14,911 bases of DNA from an uncultured Bacilli bacterium. GTDB lineage: Bacteria > Bacillota_I > Bacilli_A > RF39 > UBA660. The stretch spans positions 1 to 14,911 of the forward strand of contig CALWAA010000006.1 in the NCBI GenBank assembly GCA_944372725.1. Reading direction: 5' to 3'. Position numbers and translations under genes: made by a program. Below the pieces are notes generated by a model. That model was not told the origin of the DNA. It saw only the letters and a list, made by a program, of their open reading frames with translations, and searched no databases. This document shows positions 1 to 6,584 of this stretch, one piece after another. How positions within the stretch are numbered: position 1 is the stretch's first letter; every line of letters begins with the position of its first letter.

Positions 1-702
1 GATTTTGGTTATAATCCTATTAAAGATGAAGAAAATGTCATTGCTATTGCTGGTGGTTCTGGTATTACACCATTTATGTCTTTAGCACATGCTATTTTAG
101 AGGGAACATACCATTGTAATTTAACTGTATTTTATAGTGTTAGAACATATGATGATATAATATTCAAAAGGGAAATAGAAGAAATCAATAAGAAAAAGAA
201 AAATGTTAAATTTGTGATAACTCTAACAAGAGAAGAAAAAGAAGGTTACTTAAATGGTCATTTAACGAAAGAAATGTTAGAACCATATATTAAAGAATTT
301 AATACTGTTTTAATGTGTGGTCCAAAAGAATTATATCGCTCAATGAATGAGATATTAAATGAATTTAATATTCCTAGAAAATCTGTTCATTATGAAAACT
401 TCTTTGTTGAATATGAACCAGTTGAAAAGAAAGAATACAAATTAAAAGTAGTTATGAAAGACAAAGAGGAAGAAATAACTTGTAAAAATGATGAAACTTT
501 ATTAGTAGCTATGGAAAGAGCGGGTATTAAAGCCCCATCTTTATGTCGAGTAGGAGAATGTGGCTATTGCAGAAGTATTCTTTTAGATGGCAAAGTAAAA
601 ATGATTGGGGCTAGTCTAAAAAAAGCCGAAGCCGAAAATGATTACATTCATCCATGTGTATCATTTCCAGATAGTGATATTGTTTTAAGATTAGATATAT
701 AA
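1..702 (+). CDS. NAD(P)H-dependent flavin reductase with C-terminal 2Fe-2S ferredoxin domain (5'-truncated)
   Basis: The reading frame is open from base 1, so the gene begins before the window; 233 codons are visible. Residues 17-24 (AGGSGITP) are the dinucleotide-binding glycine motif of the ferredoxin-NADP+ reductase superfamily, and CGPKELY near visible residues 106-112 is the matching C-terminal nucleotide-binding motif. After a short linker comes a plant-type ferredoxin domain with cysteines at visible residues 182, 187, 190 and 219 (C-x4-C-x2-C-x28-C), the usual 2Fe-2S ligand pattern. The expected role is a cytoplasmic electron-transfer reductase passing electrons from NAD(P)H through a flavin to the iron-sulfur cluster and then to a partner. 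The FAD/FMN-binding half would be upstream of the window. The natural partner cannot be seen, so the substrate is left open. A modest hairpin with a T-rich tail follows the stop. Confidence 0.85.
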   Translation, partial: DFGYNPIKDEENVIAIAGGSGITPFMSLAHAILEGTYHCNLTVFYSVRTYDDIIFKREIEEINKKKKNVKFVITLTREEKEGYLNGHLTKEMLEPYIKEFNTVLMCGPKELYRSMNEILNEFNIPRKSVHYENFFVEYEPVEKKEYKLKVVMKDKEEEITCKNDETLLVAMERAGIKAPSLCRVGECGYCRSILLDGKVKMIGASLKKAEAENDYIHPCVSFPDSDIVLRLDI

Positions 703-703
703 T

Positions 704-730
704 GCAGGAGATAGTTTCCTGTTTTATTTT
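704..730 (+). terminator. Weak intrinsic terminator after the reductase gene
   Basis: CAGGA (705-709) pairs with TCCTG (717-721), extendable by a G-T pair, and is followed by TTTTATTTT. The stem is only 5-6 bp, so termination may be partial. Confidence 0.45.
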
Positions 731-772
731 GTCGCAAACTCATAAATTTGTAGCCATATTGAACTAATACTA

Positions 773-801
773 TTTACATATCTTTCCTTTTGTGTTTATA
801 T
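773..801 (+). promoter_or_regulatory. Putative sigma-A promoter for the YhcG-type nuclease gene
   Basis: A TTTACA box (773-778) is separated by 17 bases from TTATAT (796-801), which is preceded by a TGn extended -10 element (793-795). It lies about 30 bases before the start codon at 831. Confidence 0.4.
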
Positions 802-830
802 ATTAAAAGTGTAGGTTAGAAAGGACAATT

Positions 831-1742
831 GTGAAAGAAGAACAGTATTTAGAAGAAATAGAACATTTGATTAAGAAAAATGAAATAAGTAAAAAAACTA
901 GAAAAATTGAAGAAAACAATGATTTGGTTGTGAGTTATTGGCACGTCGGACGTTTAATTGTCGAAGCTCAAGGCGGGGTATCTAAAGCAAAGTATGGTGA
1001 TGAACTAATTAAAAAGTGGTCAATTAAATTAACACAAGATTATGGAAAAGGATATAAAATCACAAATTTAAAAAGATTTAGACAATTTTATTTATGTTTT
1101 GAAAAAGGTCCGACACTGTCGAACTATTTGAATTGGAGTCATTACTGTGAATTAATTTTTATTAAAAATGAAAATAAACGTAATTATTATATAAATTTGT
1201 GTATTCAACATAATTTATCAGTTCGAGAACTACGAAATGAAATAAAATCTAATGCATACGAAAGATTAGCTGATAAACCAGAAAAAATTGATGTTATTAC
1301 TCCCACAAAATATTCTATAACTACCGATATGAAAAATCCCATTATTATTCCTATTATAAATGAAGTTAATAATGAACATGATTTGGAATTAACTATTTTA
1401 GCTAATCTTGATTTCTTTTTTAGACAACTTGGAAATGGCTTTACTTACGTTGGTCATCAATACAAAATAAGTGATGGTAAAAATAATTATTACATAGATA
1501 TATTACTATTTAACATTAAATTGAATTGTTATGTTGCAATCGAATTAAAACTTCGAAGTTTAAGGAAAGAAGATAAAGCTCAAATTGAATTTTATATGAA
1601 ATTAATTGATGAACAAATAAAAGAAGCACATCATAATAAAACACTAGGAATAATCATTACGAAAGAAAGTGATACTTTTATAATTAATTTTGTTAGAAGC
1701 GAAAATATTATTCCGTTATATTATAAATTACAGAAAAACTAA
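831..1742 (+). CDS. YhcG/DUF1016-family PDDEXK nuclease
   Basis: This 303-residue protein has the two-part YhcG layout. The N-terminal DUF1016_N region (about residues 5-150) carries the family blocks YWHVGRLIVE and YGKGYKITNLKRFRQFY. The C-terminal part is a PDDEXK nuclease-like fold with E187, D223 (in YYIDILLF), E238-x-K240 (IELK) and Q251, which matches the catalytic arrangement of the family, so the active site looks intact. The GTG start at 831 has the AGAAAGGA box just upstream. Members often sit near restriction-modification or other defence genes, or stand alone; no methylase or restriction subunit is present here. It converges on a double-HTH regulator and shares a bidirectional terminator with it. 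A role in DNA processing or defence is inferred from the family; the actual substrate is unknown. Confidence 0.88.
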   Translation: MKEEQYLEEIEHLIKKNEISKKTRKIEENNDLVVSYWHVGRLIVEAQGGVSKAKYGDELIKKWSIKLTQDYGKGYKITNLKRFRQFYLCFEKGPTLSNYLNWSHYCELIFIKNENKRNYYINLCIQHNLSVRELRNEIKSNAYERLADKPEKIDVITPTKYSITTDMKNPIIIPIINEVNNEHDLELTILANLDFFFRQLGNGFTYVGHQYKISDGKNNYYIDILLFNIKLNCYVAIELKLRSLRKEDKAQIEFYMKLIDEQIKEAHHNKTLGIIITKESDTFIINFVRSENIIPLYYKLQKN

Positions 1743-1743
1743 T

Positions 1744-1772
1744 AACCTCAAGAATTTAATCTTGAGGTTTAT
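1744..1772. terminator. Bidirectional terminator between nuclease and regulator genes
   Basis: AACCTCAAGA (1744-1753) and TCTTGAGGTT (1760-1769) form a perfect 10-bp stem with a 6-base loop. A short T tract follows on the plus strand, and TTTTT follows a few bases after the stem on the minus strand. The stop codon of the minus-strand regulator (1756-1758) lies in the loop. Confidence 0.75.
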
Positions 1773-2202
1773 CAATTCTACCTAAAAGATAGTCAGCAGA
1801 TACTCCATATTGATGACATATTTGATAAAGAAAAGGGGTAGCAATTAGATATCTTCCTTTTTCATAATTGCAAATGACAGATTTATTTGTATTTAGCATT
1901 TTTGCTAGTTTATCTTGCGTTATTTTATTTTTCTTACGCCATTCTTTTAATCTTTTGCCAACTATTTTAACATCAAATTCTTTATTTATGGGAAGTTGCT
2001 CTTGTATATTAAAATTAAATATTTCATCAACTCTGATATTAAAATAATTACAAAAAGAAATTAGGTGTTTAATGGGTATGAGTTCATATCCATTTTCATA
2101 TTTGTTATAGACTGTTCTATCAATACCAAGAATATCTGCTATATTGCTTTGATTAAGATTATTTTGTTCTCTTGCCTTTTTTAAATTAATTTTGTATTCC
2201 AT
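1756..2202 (-). CDS. Tandem-HTH Xre-family transcriptional regulator
   Basis: The 148-residue protein consists of two Xre/Cro-CI helix-turn-helix domains. The first spans about residues 7-62 (NLNQSNIADILGIDRTVYNKYENG). The second spans about residues 80-142 (KITQDKLAKMLNTNKSVICNYEKG, ending in SADYLLGRID). There is no separate ligand or metal domain, so it could dimerise or bind two half sites with its own pair of HTHs. The chosen start is the ATG at 2202, which has GGTGAT six bases upstream. A longer frame from a TTG at 2220 would place that ribosome binding site inside the gene and is not favoured. It is transcribed divergently from the surface-protein gene at 2400, and the shared intergenic region holds paired repeats near its start, so control of itself and possibly of that neighbour is a reasonable inference. 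Its targets are unknown. Confidence 0.85.
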   Translation of the reverse strand: MEYKINLKKAREQNNLNQSNIADILGIDRTVYNKYENGYELIPIKHLISFCNYFNIRVDEIFNFNIQEQLPINKEFDVKIVGKRLKEWRKKNKITQDKLAKMLNTNKSVICNYEKGRYLIATPFLYQICHQYGVSADYLLGRIDKPQD

Positions 2203-2223
2203 AAAATTATCACCAAACAAATT

Positions 2224-2241
2224 TTCTCATTTATTCTCATT
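2224..2241. promoter_or_regulatory. Direct repeat TTCTCATT x2, candidate operator
   Basis: TTCTCATT occurs at 2224-2231 and again at 2234-2241, an exact 10-bp period (one helical turn), immediately upstream of the regulator's start codon and ribosome binding site. Side-by-side sites on one DNA face would suit the two-HTH protein. Function is inferred. Confidence 0.35.
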
Positions 2242-2277
2242 AAAATTAACTATAGGTGCAAAATGCAAAACTTTTTC

Positions 2278-2306
2278 TTGACTTTTTGACTAGCTGTATT
2301 TATAAT
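2278..2306 (+). promoter_or_regulatory. Strong sigma-A promoter for the variable surface protein gene
   Basis: TTGACT (2278-2283) and TATAAT (2301-2306) are separated by exactly 17 bases, close to perfect consensus. A second TTGACT at 2286-2291 makes a tandem 8-bp repeat but is badly spaced for the same -10 box. A tandem TGCAAAA repeat (2257-2270) lies just upstream. Transcription should start near 2313, leaving a leader of about 87 bases. Confidence 0.7.
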
Positions 2307-2316
2307 TTAACTATAA

Positions 2317-2379
2317 GCTAGGAAACTTATCATATATCTATGATAAATTATTAATATGATAATTAAAATGAAGCCTAGC
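2317..2379 (+). promoter_or_regulatory. Putative structured 5' leader (three-way junction) of the surface protein mRNA
   Basis: GCTAGG (2317-2322) can pair with CCTAGC (2374-2379). The enclosed RNA can form two adjacent hairpins: TTATCATA/TATGATAA (2327-2334 with 2339-2346) and AATTAT/ATAATT (2346-2351 with 2359-2364, sharing one base with the first). The AAGGTG ribosome binding site lies just downstream. I do not recognise a known riboswitch class. In such AT-rich DNA the inner hairpins could be chance, and the first palindrome could instead be a protein-binding site. Confidence 0.35.
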
Positions 2380-2399
2380 ATCATGAAAGGTGTTAGATT

Positions 2400-3674
2400 A
2401 TGAAGATTGAGACATTAAAGAAAAGTCATTTAAAAAGAAATATTATGATAGGAGTAGTGGGAGTACTAATTATTAGTGTGATGATATTAAACTTTACAAG
2501 GGCAAAATATAGAACTACACAATCAATACCACTAGTAAATGGTACAATAAATTATAGTATGGCAGATTTTAATGCGGTAGCAATCTATGTGAATGGTGAT
2601 AATGGCTACATCAAAGCAGATACGATACCTGATGGATATGTATTAAATGAAGAAGAAAGTTATTGTACAGTAAATGGTGAAGAAGACACAAGTATCTCAC
2701 TATCATATGATACCTCAACTAAAAGTTTAAGTGTAACACCAATGACAACAAAAGGAACAAAATGCTATTTGTATTTTGATGAAAAAGGAATAACCAATAT
2801 AGAAGAATTAATAGCAAACTACTCCACAGTAAAAACAAGAACATTCCCATTCACAACGTCAAGTAAAGTAGAAGGAAATACTACAGGAACAATTTATAAG
2901 TCTGCAAATAGTAATCAGTATGATAATGATGGAGAAGTATATTACTTTGCCGGAAATCCAACCGATAACTGGGTAAAATGGGCAGGATTTTATTGGCGAA
3001 TTATCAGAATTAATGGCAATGGAAGTATCAGAATGATATACCAAGGAACCAGTGCCAATACCACAGGAACAAATACTCAATTACAAACAAGTGCATTTAA
3101 TAGTAATTATGATAGAAGTGAATATGTAGGATTAAAATATACTACAGGTAGTCAACACGGAACAGGAAGTAATAGTACTATTATGGGAGTGCTTGAAACA
3201 TGGTATAATAGCAAACTAGCAAGTTATGCAGATGATATTGATACGAATGTAGGATTCTGTAGTGATAGGAATTTACAAAGTGGTAGTTGGAGTTCAACAG
3301 GTTCTCATCATTATGCAGCATATGGAAGATTAGTATCAAGTAGTAGTAATGTAAATCCAAGTTTTAAATGTAGTAATAGTAGTGACTTACTAAAAATACC
3401 AATTGGATTAATTACAGCAGATGAAGTAGTAATGGCAGGATTACCATGGAATGGAAGTACAACAAGTAATTATCTATATACAGGACAACATTATTGGACC
3501 ATGTCTCCGTATTACTGTCCAAGTGCTATCGTGTTCGGTGTGACTTCGGTTGGCTGGCTCAACAGCACCCGCGTGAGTGTCGAGTATGGCGTTCGCCCAG
3601 TCATAAATCTGAAGGCTGATATCCAATTTTCCGGTGGAAACGGCACCTCTTCAAATCCATATGTAGTTTCATAA
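2400..3674 (+). CDS. Membrane-anchored surface protein with lectin-like C-terminal variable module (candidate DGR target)
   Basis: A 424-residue protein. Residues 1-13 are basic, 14-33 form one membrane segment, and TRAKYRTT follows, resembling the N-termini of SipW-processed or anchored surface proteins. Residues 36-130 form a small extracellular domain with two cysteines. From about residue 185 (WVKWAGFYWRIIRING) to the end the sequence resembles the formylglycine-generating-enzyme/C-type-lectin fold used by DGR variable proteins. It ends with YWTMSP (365-370), a variable stretch, then YGVRPVINLK (396-405) and GGNGTSSNPYVV. The codons of residues 371-401 (3510-3602) are mostly NNC/NNT, and GC content rises to about 62%, against about 30% in the rest of the gene. 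This fits replacement by template-repeat copying, but no reverse transcriptase is nearby. Start: ATG at 2400 with AAGGTG upstream. Expected to display a binding surface outside the cell; the ligand is unknown. Confidence 0.75.
   Translation: MKIETLKKSHLKRNIMIGVVGVLIISVMILNFTRAKYRTTQSIPLVNGTINYSMADFNAVAIYVNGDNGYIKADTIPDGYVLNEEESYCTVNGEEDTSISLSYDTSTKSLSVTPMTTKGTKCYLYFDEKGITNIEELIANYSTVKTRTFPFTTSSKVEGNTTGTIYKSANSNQYDNDGEVYYFAGNPTDNWVKWAGFYWRIIRINGNGSIRMIYQGTSANTTGTNTQLQTSAFNSNYDRSEYVGLKYTTGSQHGTGSNSTIMGVLETWYNSKLASYADDIDTNVGFCSDRNLQSGSWSSTGSHHYAAYGRLVSSSSNVNPSFKCSNSSDLLKIPIGLITADEVVMAGLPWNGSTTSNYLYTGQHYWTMSPYYCPSAIVFGVTSVGWLNSTRVSVEYGVRPVINLKADIQFSGGNGTSSNPYVVS
3510..3602 (+). other. Putative DGR variable region (VR)
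   Basis: Codons 371-401 lie between the conserved blocks YWTMSP and YGVRPV. They include TGT, ATC, GGT, ACT, GTT, AAC, AGC, ACC, CGC, AGT and GTC, each reachable from AAC or AAT by changing adenines only; four NNC codons stand in a row at residues 388-391. The 60 bases at 3541-3600 contain 37 G/C. The atypical codon use (CTG, TCC, GGC) runs on to about 3655, which would match the invariant 3' part of a template repeat. The interpretation is inferred, since neither template repeat nor reverse transcriptase is visible. Confidence 0.5.
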
Positions 3675-3680
3675 TTAATC

Positions 3681-3712
3681 ACCATCACTAATATATTATA
3701 GTGGTGGTTTTT
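3681..3712 (+). terminator. Terminator after the surface protein gene, overlapping the next gene's ribosome binding site
   Basis: ACCATCACTA (3681-3690) pairs with TAGTGGTGGT (3699-3708) in a 10-bp stem with one wobble pair, followed by TTTTT. The 3' arm includes the GGTGG that serves as ribosome binding site for the ATG at 3713. Confidence 0.7.
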
Positions 3713-4312
3713 ATGTTTATTGCCCATAGAGGTTTAGTAAAAAAAGGAATAATAGAAAATACTATACCAGCTTTTTTAAGTGCTATTAATAGTGATAAAT
3801 ATGCTGGCTTTGAACTTGATATTTATACAAGTAAAGATAACGAATTTATTATCCATCATGACCCTTTATTAGATGGTAAATTAATATGGAGTTATGAATA
3901 TAAAGAATTAAAGAAAAAAGGGGTAGTAAAATTAGAGGATGTTTTAAAACTTAAAACAAATAAAATTATTTTGATTGAAATTAAAGATATTAATTTAGAT
4001 ATCAATCAATTTACTAAATTATTAAATAAATATCAAGATAAGAAAATATATGTCATGTCTTTTTTTAATAGTGTTATTCGTAAATTTAAAAATCCAACCT
4101 TTAAAGTTGGAGTTCTAAATTATTTATTAAATAGTACAACTGAATACCCCTATGATTTTATTGGTATATTATATGATGTGGCAACGAAGCACATGATAAA
4201 TAGTTTAAAAGAATTAAATATAGAAGTATTTTTATATGCTTTAAGTAAAAAGGATAAGTATATCTTTAAAGATGTATATTATATAGTTGATGATGCTATG
4301 TTAGAAAGTTAA
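3713..4312 (+). CDS. Glycerophosphodiester phosphodiesterase family protein
   Basis: A 199-residue cytoplasmic protein without signal peptide. It has the GDPD-family landmarks: HRG at residues 5-7, the E-N pair soon after (IENTIPAF), the metal-binding FELDIY, the catalytic histidine in IIHHDPLLDG, and IEIKD in the next strand. Enzymes of this family hydrolyse glycerophosphodiesters to glycerol 3-phosphate and an alcohol, supporting phospholipid turnover. It is shorter than the usual 240-250 residues, with compact loops, but the visible catalytic residues are kept. The ATG at 3713 is chosen because GGTGG lies five bases upstream; an in-frame GTG at 3701 would lie inside the terminator stem. 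I see no separate promoter between the preceding gene and this one, so transcription must come from readthrough or from inside the upstream gene. Its stop overlaps the convergent capA-like gene by four bases. Confidence 0.85.
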   Translation: MFIAHRGLVKKGIIENTIPAFLSAINSDKYAGFELDIYTSKDNEFIIHHDPLLDGKLIWSYEYKELKKKGVVKLEDVLKLKTNKIILIEIKDINLDINQFTKLLNKYQDKKIYVMSFFNSVIRKFKNPTFKVGVLNYLLNSTTEYPYDFIGILYDVATKHMINSLKELNIEVFLYALSKKDKYIFKDVYYIVDDAMLES

Positions 4313-5508
4313 AAACTTCTAAATTCTTCTGGGATAACTTCATAATAAGTATTTGAAATAAAATCTTTTGTAAATCCTTGTTTATAACGATAATGACTAA
4401 CTTCTATATCTTCGGTATAAAGATGATAGGGAATGAGTTTTAAATTTTGTAAATTAGCATCATAGTAATTAATAATAGGTTCAGTTGTAATATCATGAAT
4501 TTCAATCTTATTATTTTCTTTTGTAACAACAAGCTTGCTTAACAAACCTATTTGATAAGCATTGTTAAAGGTATTATTCGTACGAGGAATATCCTCATCT
4601 GCACTTACAAAATTACCAAGAGAATAGTAAACTAAAGTTTTATGTTCATCCCCAACCCATTCTATAGGCTGGATATTATGTGAGTGATTTCCAACAACGA
4701 TATCAACACCTAAACTGTTAAAAAATAAAGCTAGTTCTTTTTGGGTATCATTTGGGGTAAAAGTATATTCACTACCCCAATGCATAAGAATAATGGTTAC
4801 ATCTACTTGTTTTTTTAATTCTTCAATTTGTTTTTTCATTCTAAGTTTATCTTCATCGGTTACAACACTACTATAATTTGATTTATATAAACTAACCATA
4901 TATTCATCTTCTTGGTTCATTTTAACATTCGTACCCATTGTATAAGCTAGAAACCCAAAGCGAATGCCATTTATTTCTAAAATATGTAACTGATTTACAT
5001 CTTCTTTTTCTTTAAATGTTCCAACTGTTAAGATATCACTATTGTTTTTAAAATAATCAATAGTGGAGATAACACCATTTCTTCCTTGGTCATAAGCATG
5101 ATTATTTGCAGTTGATAAAACTTCGAAATCTAAGGAAGCAACTAAATTACCAACCCAAGGTGGAGCTGAAAAATTATAATTATCGCCACCTTTAACTGGC
5201 ATATCATCATTTCCAATCACTACTTCCATATTGCCAATTGATAAATCATCATTTAAAAAGTAATCTTTCACTAGACTAAAATATAAATCTTTATCTTCTC
5301 CATTATTAATTGCGTTATAATACATACTCTCGAATAATAAGTCGCCCACTAAAGTTAATTTAGCAGTATGAGTTTCCGCTGGTACTTCTTCTTTAATAGG
5401 GATATCAGTATTTTCTTTTTCTTCCTTTTTTTGATAAGTAAAGATGATACTGCATCCAATTACACCAATAATTATAAGAATAGCCAACATAAACCACAAC
5501 TTTTTCAT
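4309..5508 (-). CDS. CapA-family extracellular metallophosphatase-like protein
   Basis: A 399-residue protein with an N-terminal membrane anchor (residues 4-24; a cysteine at 19 in VIGC makes a lipoprotein possible but not typical). A charged linker is followed by a PGA_cap/CapA calcineurin-like domain from about residue 48. Landmarks are GD at 55-56, the GNMEV block near 92-97, NHAYD (N136-H137-D140), MHWG (242-245), GNHSH with a following Q (273-280) and SLGNF (297-301). CapA relatives were first linked to poly-gamma-glutamate capsule export, but many solo members, like this one, have no capB/capC partners and an unknown substrate. An extended -10 promoter lies immediately upstream, and AGGTG precedes the ATG. 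It lies downstream of the germination operon but is separated from it by a strong terminator, so it is probably its own unit. Confidence 0.85.
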   Translation of the reverse strand: MKKLWFMLAILIIIGVIGCSIIFTYQKKEEKENTDIPIKEEVPAETHTAKLTLVGDLLFESMYYNAINNGEDKDLYFSLVKDYFLNDDLSIGNMEVVIGNDDMPVKGGDNYNFSAPPWVGNLVASLDFEVLSTANNHAYDQGRNGVISTIDYFKNNSDILTVGTFKEKEDVNQLHILEINGIRFGFLAYTMGTNVKMNQEDEYMVSLYKSNYSSVVTDEDKLRMKKQIEELKKQVDVTIILMHWGSEYTFTPNDTQKELALFFNSLGVDIVVGNHSHNIQPIEWVGDEHKTLVYYSLGNFVSADEDIPRTNNTFNNAYQIGLLSKLVVTKENNKIEIHDITTEPIINYYDANLQNLKLIPYHLYTEDIEVSHYRYKQGFTKDFISNTYYEVIPEEFRSF

Positions 5509-5528
5509 ACTGCACCTACTTCATACTT

Positions 5529-5537
5529 ATTATATCA
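5529..5537 (-). promoter_or_regulatory. Extended -10 promoter of the capA-like gene
   Basis: On the minus strand the sequence reads TGATATAAT, a TGn extension directly joined to a consensus TATAAT, about 20 bases upstream of the ATG at 5508. The -35 region is poor, and the 5' untranslated region would be only about 14 bases. Confidence 0.5.
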
Positions 5538-5540
5538 TGA

Positions 5541-5575
5541 AGCTAAAAGAAAAAACAGCTATGCTGTCTTCTTTT
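5541..5575 (-). terminator. Terminator of the germination operon
   Basis: On the minus strand ACAGC and GCTGT (5555-5559 with 5563-5567) form a stem around a 3-base loop, flanked by A-rich and T-rich arms that extend it, with TTTTTCTTTT after it. The gerAB-like stop codon lies in the loop. Confidence 0.75.
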
Positions 5576-6584
5576 TGAGTAAATAGAGGAATAGTAAAAT
5601 AATAATAATTGATAAGATGAAAGAAACATATGGTAGGGCATAATAAACAAATAATTCATGAATATAATTAGCATCGAAAAATTTATCAATTAAAATTGCG
5701 ACAATAATGATAATAATTAAGGTTGACCAATTACTATGTTTTTTAGGAACCAGCTCTTTAATTGAATAAATACTAAAAGCCGAAGTAATAAATAAATCAA
5801 AAGCCCAAGCTACCGATAAAATATTTTCTACTTTTTCAATAAAATTGAGGAGTTTTACTTGTTTTAAAACCATATATTCTGGAAACCGAAATACATTTAC
5901 TAAAACTTCACCAAAAACCCCATTAATACATAAAATCGCAATCACAACTAGAATAGCGGATACTAAATAATATTTGACATAATGCTTTATATCACTATCA
6001 AAGTGTAGGGTAAGGATTCCTGGTAATGCACTAATACCGGCAAAAGAGATAATAGTCATAAGCATACTAGTTGGTTTTGTTGTTAAAATTGGTAAAAAAT
6101 TATTATAATCAAAATTACCAAAAATACTAATAATAGAAAGAAAAGATAAAGTAATGCTAATGGGAAGGAGAGCAGTTGCCAGTTTATGTATCATGGATAA
6201 GCCATTTGATGAGGCATAAATAAGGAGTAGGAGCCAAGGAATTAAAATCATGTAAACAGGGGTAGTCGCCAGTAAAAAGGAAGAAACAAAGGTTTTATAG
6301 GTAAGCAAAGTATAAATTAAAATGATAATACTGGCTATTAAAAGAAGTGTTCTGGTAATAGTACCTATCGTTTTATGTTGAGCAAATATTTGTTTTAAGT
6401 CGCGGCGCTTTTTCGCTCTAATAATATAACGATAAGCAAGAATAATACATAATCCTAAAAACATTCCCAATATTGCCCCAATATAGGTATCTTTATCTGT
6501 ATATTTACAAATAAGAGAAATACCTAAACCAAAAAATAAACTTCTTGTTAAGAAAAATAGGGGTGTTGCACTTACATTTTTCAT
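5559..6584 (-). CDS. GerAB-type spore germination permease
   Basis: A 341-residue polytopic membrane protein with about ten hydrophobic segments, the size and pattern of the GerAB/spore permease family in the amino acid-polyamine-organocation superfamily. The N-terminus (TRSLFFGLGISL, then a glycine-rich second segment) and the loop carrying FRFPEYMVLKQVKLLNFIEKVE, here split across the fifth and sixth hydrophobic regions, are typical. In germinant receptors this subunit sits in the inner spore membrane and binds the nutrient signal. Its ATG overlaps the TGA of the upstream gerAC-like gene in an ATGA junction, with GAGGTG upstream, so the two are translationally coupled. It is the last gene of the operon, and its stop lies inside the terminator hairpin. 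The germinant cannot be predicted. Confidence 0.87.
   Translation of the reverse strand: MKNVSATPLFFLTRSLFFGLGISLICKYTDKDTYIGAILGMFLGLCIILAYRYIIRAKKRRDLKQIFAQHKTIGTITRTLLLIASIIILIYTLLTYKTFVSSFLLATTPVYMILIPWLLLLIYASSNGLSMIHKLATALLPISITLSFLSIISIFGNFDYNNFLPILTTKPTSMLMTIISFAGISALPGILTLHFDSDIKHYVKYYLVSAILVVIAILCINGVFGEVLVNVFRFPEYMVLKQVKLLNFIEKVENILSVAWAFDLFITSAFSIYSIKELVPKKHSNWSTLIIIIIVAILIDKFFDANYIHELFVYYALPYVSFILSIIIILLFLYLLKKKTA

Noticed and set aside
2203..2220. Longer TTG-started form of the double-HTH regulator.
   Set aside because: The GGTGAT ribosome binding site lies within this extension and points to the ATG at 2202.
2313..2399. Reading the surface protein leader as a cyclic di-GMP riboswitch because of GGAAAC and AAGCC segments.
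   Set aside because: The conserved core sequences and tetraloop/receptor pattern of class I, and the pseudoknot pattern of class II, are not present.
2859..3080. Minus-strand open frame inside the surface protein gene.
   Set aside because: It is a shadow of the real coding frame, without ribosome binding site or recognisable domain; the same applies to the frames at 3512-3727, 5368-5586, 8680-8947, 12759-12962 and 13312-13686.
4301..4325. Imperfect inverted repeat at the convergent ends of the GDPD and capA-like genes as a terminator.
   Set aside because: The stem is short and interrupted (AAGTT/AACTT), and no clear T tract follows on either strand.
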